Shown here: positions 1-11,130 of the stretch, piece after piece
How the letters are laid out: the number at the start of each line of letters is the position of its first letter
Numbering within the stretch: the first letter of the stretch is position 1
DNA from: Oceanobacillus piezotolerans
GTDB lineage: Bacteria > Bacillota > Bacilli > Bacillales > Amphibacillaceae
Length of the DNA: 64,000 nt
Assembly (NCBI RefSeq): GCF_003665065.1
Contig: NZ_RCHR01000007.1
Coordinates: 1 to 64,000 of the forward strand
Direction: 5' to 3'
Made by a program: the position numbers and the translations under genes
The notes under the pieces: model-generated
Databases searched by the model: none
The model's input: the letters and a program-made list of their open reading frames with translations, nothing else
What the model was told of the DNA's origin: nothing

Positions 1-143
1 CCAATCAATTCTATGTCTTAGCTTTTAGAAGTGTTACCTTCTATTTAAAAGAAAAAACGAGTTTTCTTTTTGTCCTAACATACTGGTTGTTTTGTTCAGT
101 TTTCAAAGAGCAAATTTTGTTTTGGCTGTTTCGCAACAGCGAC
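1..143 (-). other. 5' leader of an rRNA operon (16S lies outside the window)
   Basis: Read on the minus strand, this AT-rich stretch contains the sequence CTTTGAAAACTGAACAAA at about 95-112. That string is typical of the transcribed leader just before 16S rRNA in Bacillaceae. Upstream of it is a short GC hairpin (GGCTGTTTCGCAACAGC, about 123-139). It follows a good sigma-A promoter and no open frame is present. The rRNA gene itself is not visible, so the assignment rests on leader similarity and on the B. subtilis arrangement, where an rrn operon follows lysS. Confidence 0.7.
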
Positions 144-149
144 TTTATT

Positions 150-178
150 AATATAACATATCGCTAATAGTGAGTCAA
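150..178 (-). promoter_or_regulatory. rrn promoter (proximal)
   Basis: TTGACT-N17-TATATT on the minus strand (-35 at 173-178, -10 at 150-155), immediately upstream of the rRNA leader. Spacing is ideal and both hexamers are near consensus. Confidence 0.7.
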
Positions 179-242
179 CCTTTTTTATAAATCTTTTTTT
201 TGAGCTTTTCTCACTGCTGCTCCGTCAGAAGCAACGTTAATA

Positions 243-271
243 AATTTACCACGTTAAGTATGTAAAATCAA
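243..271 (-). promoter_or_regulatory. possible distal rrn promoter
   Basis: TTGATT-N17-TAAATT on the minus strand, about 93 bp upstream of the stronger promoter. Tandem promoters are usual for Bacillus rrn operons, but the hexamers here are weaker and the call is tentative. Confidence 0.35.
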
Positions 272-358
272 GTAGATTTTTGTGGAAATAAATGTAAATA
301 CAAATGATTTAGCACACTATTATATAGAATACCTCAACTTAGGAGAATATACATAAAG

Positions 359-391
359 AAAACCTCAATAGAAAGTCTATTGAGGTTTTTC
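359..391 (-). terminator. lysS terminator
   Basis: Perfect 11-bp stem AACCTCAATAG / CTATTGAGGTT with a 5-nt loop, ending 4 bp past the lysS stop and followed by T-rich sequence on the minus strand. It separates lysS from the rrn promoters. Confidence 0.8.
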
Positions 392-1873
<1,482 letters not shown>

Positions 1874-1928
1874 TTATAGCCCTCCAGTCGTTTATCCTCA
1901 ATTATCGGCCGCCATGCTTATACACTAT

Positions 1929-1958
1929 ATAGTAACAACCATTAACCACACGATTCAA
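1929..1958 (-). promoter_or_regulatory. candidate lysS promoter
   Basis: TTGAAT-N18-TACTAT on the minus strand, 55-85 bp upstream of the lysS ATG. The fit is reasonable, but AT-rich surroundings make chance matches likely. Confidence 0.4.
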
Positions 1959-2342
1959 GTTGCGCATACCTACCTATGTTTATATAGAAGTAAGTATACT
2001 CGAAAAAATAATGAATTTCACGCATATAGCATAATAGCATTCCGAAAATCCCAATTGCTGATCCTCTGTCAGCCTGTTATTTATTTACCCTTAAAATTTT
2101 AGGGTGAAAAAGCCCATATTATGTAGTAGTGTTCATAAAAATTTGCCAGAAATATACTAGCAGATTTATCTCATCAAACTTATAGCATACAGCTTATATT
2201 TTCATCACATGTATATAGTATATCCAATAGCTGCTTTCTAACAAACCCATTGGATGATTTAAATACCAGTCTATTCATTGGCTTACTGGTCTTACAACTT
2301 AAACGATGCCGTCTGCAGGTCGAAAAACATAGAGCAGTGAGT
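1959..2342. other. AT-rich spacer between folK and lysS, no gene seen
   Basis: No credible coding frame, RNA gene or clear terminator is visible apart from the candidate lysS promoter at its left edge. This is where B. subtilis carries yazB and dusB; I see no recognisable remnant of either. Confidence 0.5.
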
Positions 2343-2858
2343 TCATCCCTCTTCCTGTCCGTTTGGCATCCATCTCCTAACTCCCTTTATGTCAGACTCC
2401 AGTAGTTCACTTCGCAATTCACTGACTGTCTTGTTCCATTTAGGCACCATTATATCTGGAGAGATTTCATATAAGGGAATGACCACAAACGCTCTTTCAT
2501 GCATTCTTGGATGCGGAAGTATTAATCTTTCTACTGAACTATTTTCTTGGTTATAAATCAAAATGTCAAGGTCTATTGTTCTTGGGCCAAAACGAATATT
2601 CCTTTCTCTTCCTAATTGGTATTCAATGCGTTGACAGAAATCCAACAAGCTTATGGATGAAAGGGAAGTCTCGATCTCAATAACAATATTCAAAAAGTCA
2701 GCTTGATCTAAATAGCCCACCGGTTCTGTTTCATAGATAGATGATTTCTTAATAATAGTAATATCTTTATGACTTTCCAGTATCTCCATAGCCTTTTCAA
2801 GGTATTGGTACCTTGGCTCGATGTTTGTTCCTAACGAAAGAAAAGCGTAGCTCCTCAT
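2343..2858 (-). CDS. folK: HPPK (6-hydroxymethyl-dihydropterin pyrophosphokinase)
   Basis: Transfers pyrophosphate from ATP to 6-hydroxymethyl-7,8-dihydropterin in folate synthesis. The 171-aa protein has the family's N-terminal FLSLGTN and the signature GPRTIDLDIL at residues 91-100, which carries the Mg-binding Asp residues. Its start overlaps the folB stop in an ATGA junction, so translation is probably coupled. It is the last gene of folP-folB-folK. Confidence 0.97.
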   Translation of the reverse strand: MRSYAFLSLGTNIEPRYQYLEKAMEILESHKDITIIKKSSIYETEPVGYLDQADFLNIVIEIETSLSSISLLDFCQRIEYQLGRERNIRFGPRTIDLDILIYNQENSSVERLILPHPRMHERAFVVIPLYEISPDIMVPKWNKTVSELRSELLESDIKGVRRWMPNGQEEG

Positions 2859-3220
2859 ACGGTTTTCTCCCGGTAAATTTCGACCGCTACCGATTTATAA
2901 TGGCCAACGATAGGAGGATTCGGCTTAGTAACACGTACTAAACAAGCCTCTAACTGATCGAAAGATTCTAGGAGCGTGTCGGCAATAGAATGCGCTACAG
3001 CTTCAATAAGTTTCTTTATATCTCCCTCTACAATGCTTCTCACCTTTTCATATACCTCTCCATAATGAATTGAATCGTTCATATCATCTGTCTTACCTGC
3101 CTTTTCTAAATCAACATACAATTCCAAGTCGACGTTAAATCGCTGTCCAAGTTTATTTTCCTCAGGCAATAACCCATGGAATCCGTAAAATTCTAATTCA
3201 TTCAAAATGATTTTATCCAA
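2855..3220 (-). CDS. folB: Dihydroneopterin aldolase
   Basis: Cleaves 7,8-dihydroneopterin to the hydroxymethyl-dihydropterin used by FolK. At 121 aa it has the normal length, with the conserved N-terminal segment ELEFYGFHGLLPEE that includes the substrate-binding region. It overlaps folP by 8 bp and folK by 4 bp, indicating one tightly packed operon. Confidence 0.97.
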   Translation of the reverse strand: MDKIILNELEFYGFHGLLPEENKLGQRFNVDLELYVDLEKAGKTDDMNDSIHYGEVYEKVRSIVEGDIKKLIEAVAHSIADTLLESFDQLEACLVRVTKPNPPIVGHYKSVAVEIYREKTV

Positions 3221-4046
3221 TTGCAGCTCCTCCTTTTCCTAGCATGGTGTCAGTCATTACAGCCAGTTGTTTATGAAGCGCAACATTATGGACACGTACC
3301 ATGTGTGCCCCCTTCACAATACCAAGGCAGGTAGTTGCACCTGTACCAATATCTCTTTCTTTCGGTTCCTTAATTTGCAGCACACTTCCAATAAACCTTT
3401 TTCTTGATGTTGCAAGCAGAAATGGATAACCCATGTTAACAAATTCTTCTAAACGATTCATTACCATCATGTTCTCCTCAGCTGATTTGGCAAATCCTAC
3501 TCCTGGGTCCAGAATAATATGCTCTTTCGGCACCCCAGCGCGTATTGCAATCTCAATACTTTCCTCTAGATCCTGTTTCATATCATTAATCAATGAGTGA
3601 TAATCTGTACTTTCTCGATTGTGCATCAAAATAATTGGCACGTTTAATTCTGCTGCAACACTCGCGATACCAGGGTCCTTCTTGGCACCCCAAATATCAT
3701 TAATAATATCAGCTCCAGCTTCAACAGCTGCCTTTGCAGTATCTGCTTTAAAGGTATCTATGGAGATAGGGATATCAATATGTTCTTTTAATGCTTTAAT
3801 AACGGGAACGACACGCTGGATTTCTTCCTCTGCCGATACGGGAATATGTCCAGGCCGTGTTGACTCCCCACCAATATCAATAACATCAGCACCTTCAGCT
3901 ACCATGCGCTTTGCTTGTATGATGGCATTATCAAGTGTCGTATAACTCCCACCATCTGAAAAAGAATCTGGAGTTACGTTTAATATCCCCATAATATGTG
4001 TACGTTCATTTAAATCAAGCGTTTTTGTCCGTGTTTTAAGTAACAT
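3213..4046 (-). CDS. folP: Dihydropteroate synthase
   Basis: Condenses p-aminobenzoate with hydroxymethyl-dihydropterin pyrophosphate; the target of sulfonamides. The 277-aa TIM-barrel protein shows GILNVTPDSFSDGG (residues 20-33), ESTRPG (61-66) and the C-terminal ATSRKRFIG loop. In B. subtilis pabB, pabA and pabC lie directly upstream and supply p-aminobenzoate. Here folP follows cysK after only about 120 bp, so those genes are absent or elsewhere. Confidence 0.97.
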   Translation of the reverse strand: MLLKTRTKTLDLNERTHIMGILNVTPDSFSDGGSYTTLDNAIIQAKRMVAEGADVIDIGGESTRPGHIPVSAEEEIQRVVPVIKALKEHIDIPISIDTFKADTAKAAVEAGADIINDIWGAKKDPGIASVAAELNVPIILMHNRESTDYHSLINDMKQDLEESIEIAIRAGVPKEHIILDPGVGFAKSAEENMMVMNRLEEFVNMGYPFLLATSRKRFIGSVLQIKEPKERDIGTGATTCLGIVKGAHMVRVHNVALHKQLAVMTDTMLGKGGAAIG

Positions 4047-4123
4047 GATTTACAAACCTTCTTCCTGTCTCATTTCTATTATTATCCTATCATAAAGCAA
4101 TCCTTCATTCAGGATATTTTTTC

Positions 4124-4158
4124 ATAAAAAAAGGACTAGCTATTAACGCTAATCCTTT
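4124..4158 (-). terminator. cysK terminator
   Basis: Stem AAAGGATTAGC / GCTAGTCCTTT (one G-T pair) followed by a T7 run on the minus strand, 11 bp past the cysK stop. It separates cysK from the folate operon. Confidence 0.8.
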
Positions 4159-4168
4159 AAAAATCTAA

Positions 4169-5092
4169 TTAATCTTCAAACTGATAAAGTGGAGTAGATA
4201 AGTATCTTTCACCGTTGTCTGGGAATATCGCTAATACCTTTTTACCTTTACCTAATTGTTTCGCTACTTTCTTAGCAGCCGCTATTGCTGCACCAGCAGA
4301 TACCCCACCAAGAATACCATTTGTTCTAGCCACTTCACGAGATGCTTCATATGCTTCTTCGTTCTCAATTTTAATAACTTCTTCGTAGATGTCTGTATCC
4401 AAGATTTTCGGCACAAAACCAGCACCTATTCCTTGAATTTTGTGCGGGCCTGGTTGCCCTCCAGATAATACTGGGGAGTTTGATGGTTCTACAGCATAGA
4501 TTTTAATACCGTCAAAATGTTCTTTTAGTACTTGACCTGCACCTGTAATTGTCCCACCAGTTCCAATACCAGATACAAACGCATCTAAACCATCATCCAT
4601 TTGCTTCACAATTTCAGCTCCAGTTGTGCGTGCGTGTACTTCTGGATTCGCTTCATTATTAAATTGCTGCGGCATAAAATAACCATGTTCTTTTTGTAAT
4701 TCTTCCGCTTTTTTAATCGCGCCCTTCATTGCTTCAGCACCAGGAGTCAAAACAAGCTCTGCACCGTATGCACGCAATAAGTTTCGACGCTCTAAACTCA
4801 TCGTGTCCGGCATAACAAAAATTGCTTTATACCCCTTAGCAGCGGCAACCATTGCAAGACCAATACCAGTGTTTCCACTTGTTGGTTCAATGATCGTATC
4901 CCCTTCTTTTAATGAACCTTCCTTTTCCGCAGCTTCTACCATCGCTAATGCAATACGGTCTTTTACTGAACTTCCCGGATTGAAGAACTCCAATTTCACG
5001 TAAATATCAGCACTATTTTCGTCCGCAATATGATTAAGTTTTACAATTGGTGTTTCCCCAATTAATCCTGTGATTGAATTCGCTACTCTCAT
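4169..5092 (-). CDS. cysK: Cysteine synthase (O-acetylserine sulfhydrylase)
   Basis: PLP enzyme making L-cysteine from O-acetylserine and sulfide. With the start at 5092 the protein is 307 aa and begins [10 protein letters not shown], as in B. subtilis CysK. An AAGGGGG site lies 6 nt upstream, and an in-frame extension of 10 codons is less likely. The PLP lysine is in PGSSVKDR (K44), the substrate loop TSGNTG at 71-76, and the phosphate-binding GIGTGG near 175. It has its own promoter and terminator. Confidence 0.97.
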   Translation of the reverse strand: MRVANSITGLIGETPIVKLNHIADENSADIYVKLEFFNPGSSVKDRIALAMVEAAEKEGSLKEGDTIIEPTSGNTGIGLAMVAAAKGYKAIFVMPDTMSLERRNLLRAYGAELVLTPGAEAMKGAIKKAEELQKEHGYFMPQQFNNEANPEVHARTTGAEIVKQMDDGLDAFVSGIGTGGTITGAGQVLKEHFDGIKIYAVEPSNSPVLSGGQPGPHKIQGIGAGFVPKILDTDIYEEVIKIENEEAYEASREVARTNGILGGVSAGAAIAAAKKVAKQLGKGKKVLAIFPDNGERYLSTPLYQFED

Positions 5093-5134
5093 CATTATCC
5101 CCCTTTTTAAAATTCCAACCATTCTTATATGATT

Positions 5135-5163
5135 AATTTATATTTTTTTTAGGTTTTTGTCAA
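5135..5163 (-). promoter_or_regulatory. cysK promoter
   Basis: TTGACA-N17-TAAATT on the minus strand, about 43 bp before the cysK start. CymR control would be expected from B. subtilis. The downstream stretch around 5105-5125 contains a GGAATT that could belong to such a site, but I cannot establish it. Confidence 0.6.
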
Positions 5164-5200
5164 CTATAAGTTAAGCTTTTATTCTGTACATTACCTATTT

Positions 5201-6100
5201 CTATTCTTCAAAAATCCAATCTATTTCCAACTCTCCCCATAATCGTGAAGCGGATAGTGATTCATCTGTTTTTTGCATTGCCAGTTCACTTTTAATATAT
5301 GGTTTCAATTCGTCATAGGTAAAAGTGATGGAGGGAAGCTTTCGATGTAAATAAATAATAGCAATTCCAGTATCGGCTCTAAATGGCTCACTATAGGTAC
5401 CCTCTTCCATATCATGAGCTACCTCTTCATAGCCATTAGGGAAAAACTGACTGTTTGTGTGAAGAAAACCGATATAACCACCATTATTTTCAGATTCTTC
5501 ATCCATTGTATATTCCTCCGCTAATAAAGGAAAAGACGCTCCCTGTTTTAATTCTCCTATCACTTTCTCTGCAGTTTGCATATCTGGTACTAAAATATGC
5601 GATAGTTGCATTGCGGCAGTGAAATTGTATTGGTTCCCATGAAGGTCATAGAAGTTCTTAATCTCCTCCTCGGGAATCTGAGTATCCATTGTTAAAAGCT
5701 GTTCTAACTGATAACGATAAATGATATCTCTTCTCCAACCATCTTTAAGAAGTGCATATTCCTCCTTAGAAGTTATCCCCTGCATTGTTGCTAGCAAAGA
5801 AATTTCTCGGCTTATGACCTTCTCATCCACTTCAATTTTGTTTTCCTCTGCTAATTTTTCTACTACTTCTCTATCTATCATCGTTTTCAGCTGATCCTTG
5901 CCATACGTATTAGTTAGAGAATTTATCCAAGCTTCGGATGTTATAGTCTCTCCGTCTACAGTAGCAACCGTATCTCTCGCACTTAATTTCTGGTTGTCCT
6001 CATCTAGGGTAACCATTTCCCCTCTGCTAAAAATAAGAACAGATGCAATGTTAGTAATAAGCAGAACTATAATCACAGCTAGCAATAATTTCTTAGACAT
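5201..6100 (-). CDS. yacD: PpiC/parvulin-type peptidyl-prolyl isomerase, membrane-anchored (YacD)
   Basis: Predicted extracytoplasmic foldase of 299 aa. A single N-terminal hydrophobic segment (residues 4-24) without a lipobox Cys would anchor it in the membrane. A SurA-N-like region follows, then a parvulin domain at about 150-250 (LSHILVP and GGYIGFL are recognisable). It sits between hslO and cysK, as yacD does in B. subtilis. PrsA proteins have a lipoprotein signal; its absence here favours YacD. The substrate is unknown. Confidence 0.85.
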   Translation of the reverse strand: MSKKLLLAVIIVLLITNIASVLIFSRGEMVTLDEDNQKLSARDTVATVDGETITSEAWINSLTNTYGKDQLKTMIDREVVEKLAEENKIEVDEKVISREISLLATMQGITSKEEYALLKDGWRRDIIYRYQLEQLLTMDTQIPEEEIKNFYDLHGNQYNFTAAMQLSHILVPDMQTAEKVIGELKQGASFPLLAEEYTMDEESENNGGYIGFLHTNSQFFPNGYEEVAHDMEEGTYSEPFRADTGIAIIYLHRKLPSITFTYDELKPYIKSELAMQKTDESLSASRLWGELEIDWIFEE

Positions 6101-6116
6101 TACCAGATACTTCCCT

Positions 6117-6989
6117 TCACTGCTGTTTCAAGTCTTCTAGTTCTTCTCTTGTAAAGGTGTATGTCTCATTGCAGAAATGACAACTCGCTTCCGCACCATT
6201 ATCTTCTTCAATCATATTCTGAATTTCTTCTTTTCCTAATCCAATAATAGCATTCGCAATTCGCTCTTTTGAACACTTACAACGGAATTCAATAGGCATT
6301 TTCTCATGGATTTTTACTTCTTCCCCTACAAATAATCGCTGTAAAATTTGCTCTGGAGTATTTCCTTCTTGAATTAATTTTGATATTGCAGGTAATTCAT
6401 TGATTTGATTTTCCAGCTTTGTGATAATCTCTTCATCTGCACCAGGCATTACTTGGACAATAAAACCTCCGGCAGCCAAAATCGTATGATCAGGATTCAC
6501 CAGCACTCCTGCACCAACTGCGGATGGAATCTGTTCCGATGTAACAAAATAATACGTAAAGTCCTCACTTATTTCCCCAGAAATAATTGGAACCTCACCA
6601 GTGAAATAATCTCTTAAACCTAAATCTTTGATAACACTTACCTTGCCTTGGCGTCCAACTGCACGAGCCACATCTAACTTTCCTTTTTCATTTAAATCAA
6701 AATCAACATGGGGATTGATGACATAGCCTCTAACATGGCCCTTAGCATTACCGTCCGTCACAATTGCACCAATTGGACCATCACCTTCTACTTTAACAGT
6801 AATAGAATCATTTCCCTTAAGCATAGCTCCCATCATAGTGGTGATGGTTAAAGTACGCCCTAACGCAGCAGAAGCAGTTGCCCATGTATCTTGACGTCTT
6901 CTAGCTTCTTCCACCAATTCTGTAGAGGTTGCAGCATAAGCACGAATCATTCCATTATATGTAGTAGCTTTAATTAAGTAGTCTTTCAT
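6117..6989 (-). CDS. hslO: Redox-regulated chaperone Hsp33
   Basis: Holdase activated by oxidative unfolding. The 290-aa protein ends in the family's zinc switch: CKC at 237-239 and CHFC at 270-273 provide four cysteines. Its ATG overlaps the coaX stop in ATGA, and GGAGATG precedes the start. It belongs to the coaX-hslO-yacD unit. Confidence 0.96.
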   Translation of the reverse strand: MKDYLIKATTYNGMIRAYAATSTELVEEARRRQDTWATASAALGRTLTITTMMGAMLKGNDSITVKVEGDGPIGAIVTDGNAKGHVRGYVINPHVDFDLNEKGKLDVARAVGRQGKVSVIKDLGLRDYFTGEVPIISGEISEDFTYYFVTSEQIPSAVGAGVLVNPDHTILAAGGFIVQVMPGADEEIITKLENQINELPAISKLIQEGNTPEQILQRLFVGEEVKIHEKMPIEFRCKCSKERIANAIIGLGKEEIQNMIEEDNGAEASCHFCNETYTFTREELEDLKQQ

Positions 6990-7777
6990 GAAGTCATCTC
7001 CTTATTATTTCTTACAGATTTTTCGTATATAGAGTAAAGTCCTTTTAATGTTAAGTATGGATCAACCACATCTATCGTTTGTGAATCACCTGCAATAAGT
7101 TTAGCTAAGCCACCTGTTGCAATAACTTTTGGCTTTACATCTTCTTGTTGCATCATCCGAGTAACTAAACCATCTATCATCCCAACTGTACCATAGTATA
7201 CACCTGATTGCATTGCCTCAACCGTAGAGGAACCAATGACATGTTCCGGTGCTTCTATTTCTATTTTTGGTAACTTAGAAGCATAGCGATATAATGCATC
7301 AATCGATATATTTATCCCTGGAGTGATAATACCTCCACAATATTCCTTTTTATCATTAATATAGCAATAAGTGGTTGCTGTCCCTAAGTCGATAATAATT
7401 AATGGTGCACCATATTCTTCAATGGCCGCAACCGCATTGACCACCCGATCTGCACCAATTTCTTTAGGATGCTTATAATTCATTTTCAAATACGGTGAAT
7501 AATCTTGCTTTCCGATAATAACTGGTTCAAGATTAAAATACTTTTGGCACATTTTCTCAAGCGCAAACATAATTGGAGGTACAACAGATGAAATAATGAC
7601 ACCTTCAAAATCTGAAAAAGTAATCCCTCTAAAATCAAATAAAGACTTAATAAGCATTCCAAATTCATCTTCAGTCTTATGTCGATCTGTTTTTATTCTC
7701 CATTCATATTTCAATTCTCCTTGGTCGAATACCCCTAATACCATATTCGTATTCCCTATATCAAGAACAAATAGCAT
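6986..7777 (-). CDS. coaX: Type III pantothenate kinase
   Basis: First step of coenzyme A synthesis. The 263-aa protein belongs to the ASKHA fold: DIGNTN phosphate loop at residues 6-11, the pantothenate-binding GADRVVN near 104, and IDLGTATTY around 128. The start follows a purine-rich AGGCGGGAAAAGG. It is separated from ftsH by a 390-bp repeat element. Confidence 0.96.
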   Translation of the reverse strand: MLFVLDIGNTNMVLGVFDQGELKYEWRIKTDRHKTEDEFGMLIKSLFDFRGITFSDFEGVIISSVVPPIMFALEKMCQKYFNLEPVIIGKQDYSPYLKMNYKHPKEIGADRVVNAVAAIEEYGAPLIIIDLGTATTYCYINDKKEYCGGIITPGINISIDALYRYASKLPKIEIEAPEHVIGSSTVEAMQSGVYYGTVGMIDGLVTRMMQQEDVKPKVIATGGLAKLIAGDSQTIDVVDPYLTLKGLYSIYEKSVRNNKEMTS

Positions 7778-7913
7778 CCTTTTCCCGCCTTTCTAAATCT
7801 ATATAATCAAGGATAATTATTGTAACTGTATTATTTTTTTAATATACCACAATTTAAAAGCAGCACCAAAAACTAACAACCACCTAAGCAAATTCGTCAG
7901 TGATCTATCATAA

Positions 7914-8303
7914 CTTTTTCAGAATAGTCGGTAGCATCGCTACGAAAATACACTACGCTTTCCGCGGGCGCTGTTGAGCCTCCTCGAGACTGACGTCTAT
8001 GCGGGGTCTCAACTAGGCTTTTCATCCCGCACGAGTCTCCGTGTATTTCCTCCGCTAATTTGTGCTATTAATCTTTAAACAATTTATAGAGGAAACACCA
8101 CCCCACTATACATGAAGTGATTGTAGCGGAGGGCAGTCGACTCCTGCGGGAAAAGCAACAAGCGAAGACCCCGCAGGAAGTGGTCTTCTTCCGAGGAGGC
8201 TGAGACGTTGCCCGCGGAAAGCGTACTGCCTGTAGCGGAAATCACGAGCGCATATTTCTAATGTGTTTCCAGATGTTTTTGCAGCAATATACTGAATTAA
8301 ACT
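7914..8303. repeat. MITE-like element A1
   Basis: Non-coding element of about 390 bp between ftsH and coaX, made of two related GC-rich modules in inverted orientation. Each module carries a CTTTCCGCGGGC start, a CTGAGCCTCCTCG core, GCGGGGTCT and CCGCAGGAGTC. The right end, AATATACTGAATTAA, is the inverse of the left ends of copies A2 and B1; the left end of this copy is degenerate. Open frames inside it are by-products of the GC-rich repeat. Copies: A2 at 41245, A3 at 55844, with relatives B1 and B2. Confidence 0.8.
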
Positions 8304-8342
8304 AATCAGAAGCCTATCCATTTTGTCATTAACAATAACTAT

Positions 8343-8380
8343 AAAAAAGGAGTAACCGCCATATGGCAATTACTCCTTTA
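8343..8380 (-). terminator. ftsH terminator
   Basis: Hairpin AAAGGAGTAA / TTACTCCTTT with a T6 run on the minus strand, just after the ftsH stop. Confidence 0.85.
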
Positions 8381-8389
8381 TCAATTCAC

Positions 8390-10390
8390 TTACTTCTTAT
8401 CTTTATCAGAAGAGTCTTTATCCTTCATAATAGGATCGTTAATATAACTTTTCTCTTCTTTTTTATTCTCATCAGCAGCTTCTTTTGCTTCTTCAAAAGA
8501 AGTACCTTCGTCTTCTTTTGTTTGGATATTTACCTTCACATCATCTTTAGATAGATCTGATTCAGGTAACTTTCCATCTTCAAACAAGGATTTAATCTGT
8601 TTCGCATCTAATGTTTCCACTTCAAGCAATGTTTGCGCGATTAATTCCAGTTGTTCACGATGTTCAGTAAGAATTTTCTTGGCTCTTTCATAGCAGTAAT
8701 TAATAAAGTTTTGCATTTCTTTATCAATCTCATAAGCGATTGTATCACTGTATGTTTGTTCATTTTGCAGGTCGCGGCCCAAGAATACATTACCGCCCCC
8801 ACCACTTGAAAACTGAATTGGCCCGATCTTATCACTCATGCCGTATTCTGTAATCATCTTATTAGCAATATTAGTTGCACGTTGGAAGTCATTGTGAGCA
8901 CCTGTACTTACTTCTCCAAAGATAATCTCTTCAGCTACTCGACCACCTAATAAGCCAGTGATTTTATCAAAGAGCTCTGGTTTAGTCATAAAGTAACGAT
9001 CTTCTTTAGGAAGCATAACTGCATATCCTCCAGCTTGGCCACGTGGCACTATCGTAACTTTATGTACCACATCAGCATCGTCTAGAACCATACCAATAAC
9101 TGTGTGTCCACTTTCATGATACGCAACAATATTTCGCTCTTTTTGTGAAATAACCCTGCTCTTCTTAGCAGGACCTGCGATAACACGGTCTGTAGCTTCA
9201 TCGATATCATGTTTATTAATTGTTTTTCGATCGTCCCTGGCTGCAACAAGCGCTGCTTCATTTAGCAGGTTTTCTAAATCAGCACCAGAGAAACCTGGTG
9301 TACGCATCGCAATTGTTTTTAGATCCACAGATTCGTCTAATGGTTTGTTTCTTGCATGTACACGTAATACCGCTTCACGACCATTGACATCTGGACGATC
9401 TACTGTGATTTGACGGTCGAAACGTCCTGGACGTAATAACGCCGGGTCTAGAATATCAGCACGGTTTGTTGCAGCAATAATAATAATTCCTTCATTTGCA
9501 GCAAAACCATCCATCTCAACCAATAATTGGTTCAATGTCTGCTCACGTTCATCATGGCCACCACCAAGACCAGCGCCACGTTGACGACCTACCGCATCAA
9601 TCTCATCGATAAAGATAATACATGGTGCATTTTTCTTTGCGTTTTCAAATAGGTCACGCACACGAGATGCACCGACCCCCACAAACATCTCTACAAAGTC
9701 CGAACCACTTATAGAGAAGAATGGCACACCTGCTTCACCAGCAACCGCTCTTGCCAGCAAGGTTTTACCAGTACCAGGAGGACCTACTAAAAGTACCCCT
9801 TTTGGAATACGTGCACCAACTGCAGAGAATTTACGCGGGTCTTTCAAGAACTCTACTACTTCCACTAGCTCTTGTTTCTCTTCATCCGCTCCCGCTACAT
9901 CTTTAAAACGCACTTTTTTCTTTTCTTCTGTATACATTTTAGCCTTGCTTTTTCCAAAGTTCATGACACGGCCACCACCGCCGCCACCTTGAGCTTGACT
10001 AAATATAAATAAGATAAATAAACCGATTAGTAAAAATGGAAGAATTCCAGTTAAGAAAGTGAGCCAAGGACTTGGTTGCTCTTCCTCTACTACATTTAAG
10101 ACACTTTGCTCTGTTGCAGTTTCTGTAACCTGAGCAATGATATTCGGATTATCTGGTAATTGTGCTATAAATGGTGTATCTCCATCTGATAGTTGCCCTG
10201 TTACCCGATAAATACCATGGGAGGGCTGCAAAACCATTTCATTGATCTCACCATTATTTAATGCGCTCATAAACTCTTGCACATCAAGCTGTTCTCTTTC
10301 TTCACCTTGTCCATTGAACACTCCAATTACGCCGATAACGACAAAGAAGATGAGCATCCAAAAGAACACGTTCCGGAAAATCTGATTCAT
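8390..10390 (-). CDS. ftsH: ATP-dependent zinc metalloprotease FtsH
   Basis: Membrane AAA+ protease that degrades membrane and regulatory proteins; in Bacillus it is needed for normal sporulation and stress response. The 666-aa protein has two transmembrane segments (about 8-24 and 110-131) flanking an extracytoplasmic domain, then Walker A GPPGTGKT (203-210), Walker B IIFIDEID (258-265) and the zinc site HESGH (425-429). The charged C-terminal tail is typical. The ATG has GGAGGAGG upstream. Confidence 0.98.
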   Translation of the reverse strand: MNQIFRNVFFWMLIFFVVIGVIGVFNGQGEEREQLDVQEFMSALNNGEINEMVLQPSHGIYRVTGQLSDGDTPFIAQLPDNPNIIAQVTETATEQSVLNVVEEEQPSPWLTFLTGILPFLLIGLFILFIFSQAQGGGGGGRVMNFGKSKAKMYTEEKKKVRFKDVAGADEEKQELVEVVEFLKDPRKFSAVGARIPKGVLLVGPPGTGKTLLARAVAGEAGVPFFSISGSDFVEMFVGVGASRVRDLFENAKKNAPCIIFIDEIDAVGRQRGAGLGGGHDEREQTLNQLLVEMDGFAANEGIIIIAATNRADILDPALLRPGRFDRQITVDRPDVNGREAVLRVHARNKPLDESVDLKTIAMRTPGFSGADLENLLNEAALVAARDDRKTINKHDIDEATDRVIAGPAKKSRVISQKERNIVAYHESGHTVIGMVLDDADVVHKVTIVPRGQAGGYAVMLPKEDRYFMTKPELFDKITGLLGGRVAEEIIFGEVSTGAHNDFQRATNIANKMITEYGMSDKIGPIQFSSGGGGNVFLGRDLQNEQTYSDTIAYEIDKEMQNFINYCYERAKKILTEHREQLELIAQTLLEVETLDAKQIKSLFEDGKLPESDLSKDDVKVNIQTKEDEGTSFEEAKEAADENKKEEKSYINDPIMKDKDSSDKDKK

Positions 10391-10426
10391 TACGTACCTC
10401 CTCCCTGACGGGGAAAACTATAGTTC

Positions 10427-10456
10427 ATCGTACCATAGGAAAAACTTTAAATACAA
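10427..10456 (-). promoter_or_regulatory. candidate ftsH promoter
   Basis: TTGTAT-N18-TACGAT on the minus strand, about 37 bp before the ftsH ATG, in the 168-bp gap after hprT. The -35 is imperfect. Confidence 0.45.
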
Positions 10457-10558
10457 CTAATTTAGCTTGAAAACCTTTAATATTTTGAATGATTTACAAT
10501 TATTAAAAATGAGGCAGAAGAGCATGAGAAATTATATCAATTTGTCAGCCCATAGCGT

Positions 10559-11116
10559 TTATTCTCCGCTGTATACTTCTGGTTTAAGCACACCAATATA
10601 TGGCAGATTACGATACATTTCTTTATAATCTAAACCATATCCAACAACAAATTCATTAGGAACATTAAAACCAACTAAGTCCGCTTTAATATCTGTTGTT
10701 CTACCTTCAGGCTTATCTAATAGAGTCACAATTTTTATTGATTTTGCTTTTCTATATTTAAAGAGATCTACAAGATAACTTAATGTTAATCCACTATCAA
10801 TGATGTCTTCAATAATCAGCAAATCTCTTCCTTCAACTTGTGTGTTTAAATCCTTAACGATTTTAACTTCACCAGATGAACGCATTTCATTTCCATAGCT
10901 TGAAACATCCATGAAATCCATCTCAACATGACAATCCATATAACGTAAGATGTCAGACATGAATGGCATTGCCCCTTTTAGGACTCCAACTGCAAGAGGA
11001 AACTTGCCATCATATTCAGCTGCTAGCGTTGCCCCTAATTCTTTACACTTATTTAAAATTTCTTCTTCTGAAACTAAAACGCGTTCAATATCATTTTGTA
11101 TATTGTCTTTATGCAT
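10559..11116 (-). CDS. hprT: Hypoxanthine phosphoribosyltransferase
   Basis: Purine salvage enzyme converting hypoxanthine or guanine plus PRPP to IMP or GMP. The 185-aa protein contains the PRPP loop EDIIDSG at residues 103-109. A strong AGGAGG precedes the ATG. It follows tilS by 14 bp, the conserved tilS-hprT-ftsH arrangement. In B. subtilis HprT and TilS together act on ftsH transcription; whether that holds here is inference. Confidence 0.97.
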   Translation of the reverse strand: MHKDNIQNDIERVLVSEEEILNKCKELGATLAAEYDGKFPLAVGVLKGAMPFMSDILRYMDCHVEMDFMDVSSYGNEMRSSGEVKIVKDLNTQVEGRDLLIIEDIIDSGLTLSYLVDLFKYRKAKSIKIVTLLDKPEGRTTDIKADLVGFNVPNEFVVGYGLDYKEMYRNLPYIGVLKPEVYSGE

Positions 11117-11130
11117 ATTTTATCCTCCTG

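Noticed and set aside
5096..5134. CymR operator in the cysK leader
   Set aside because: A GGAATT is present, but I could not match the full operator with confidence.
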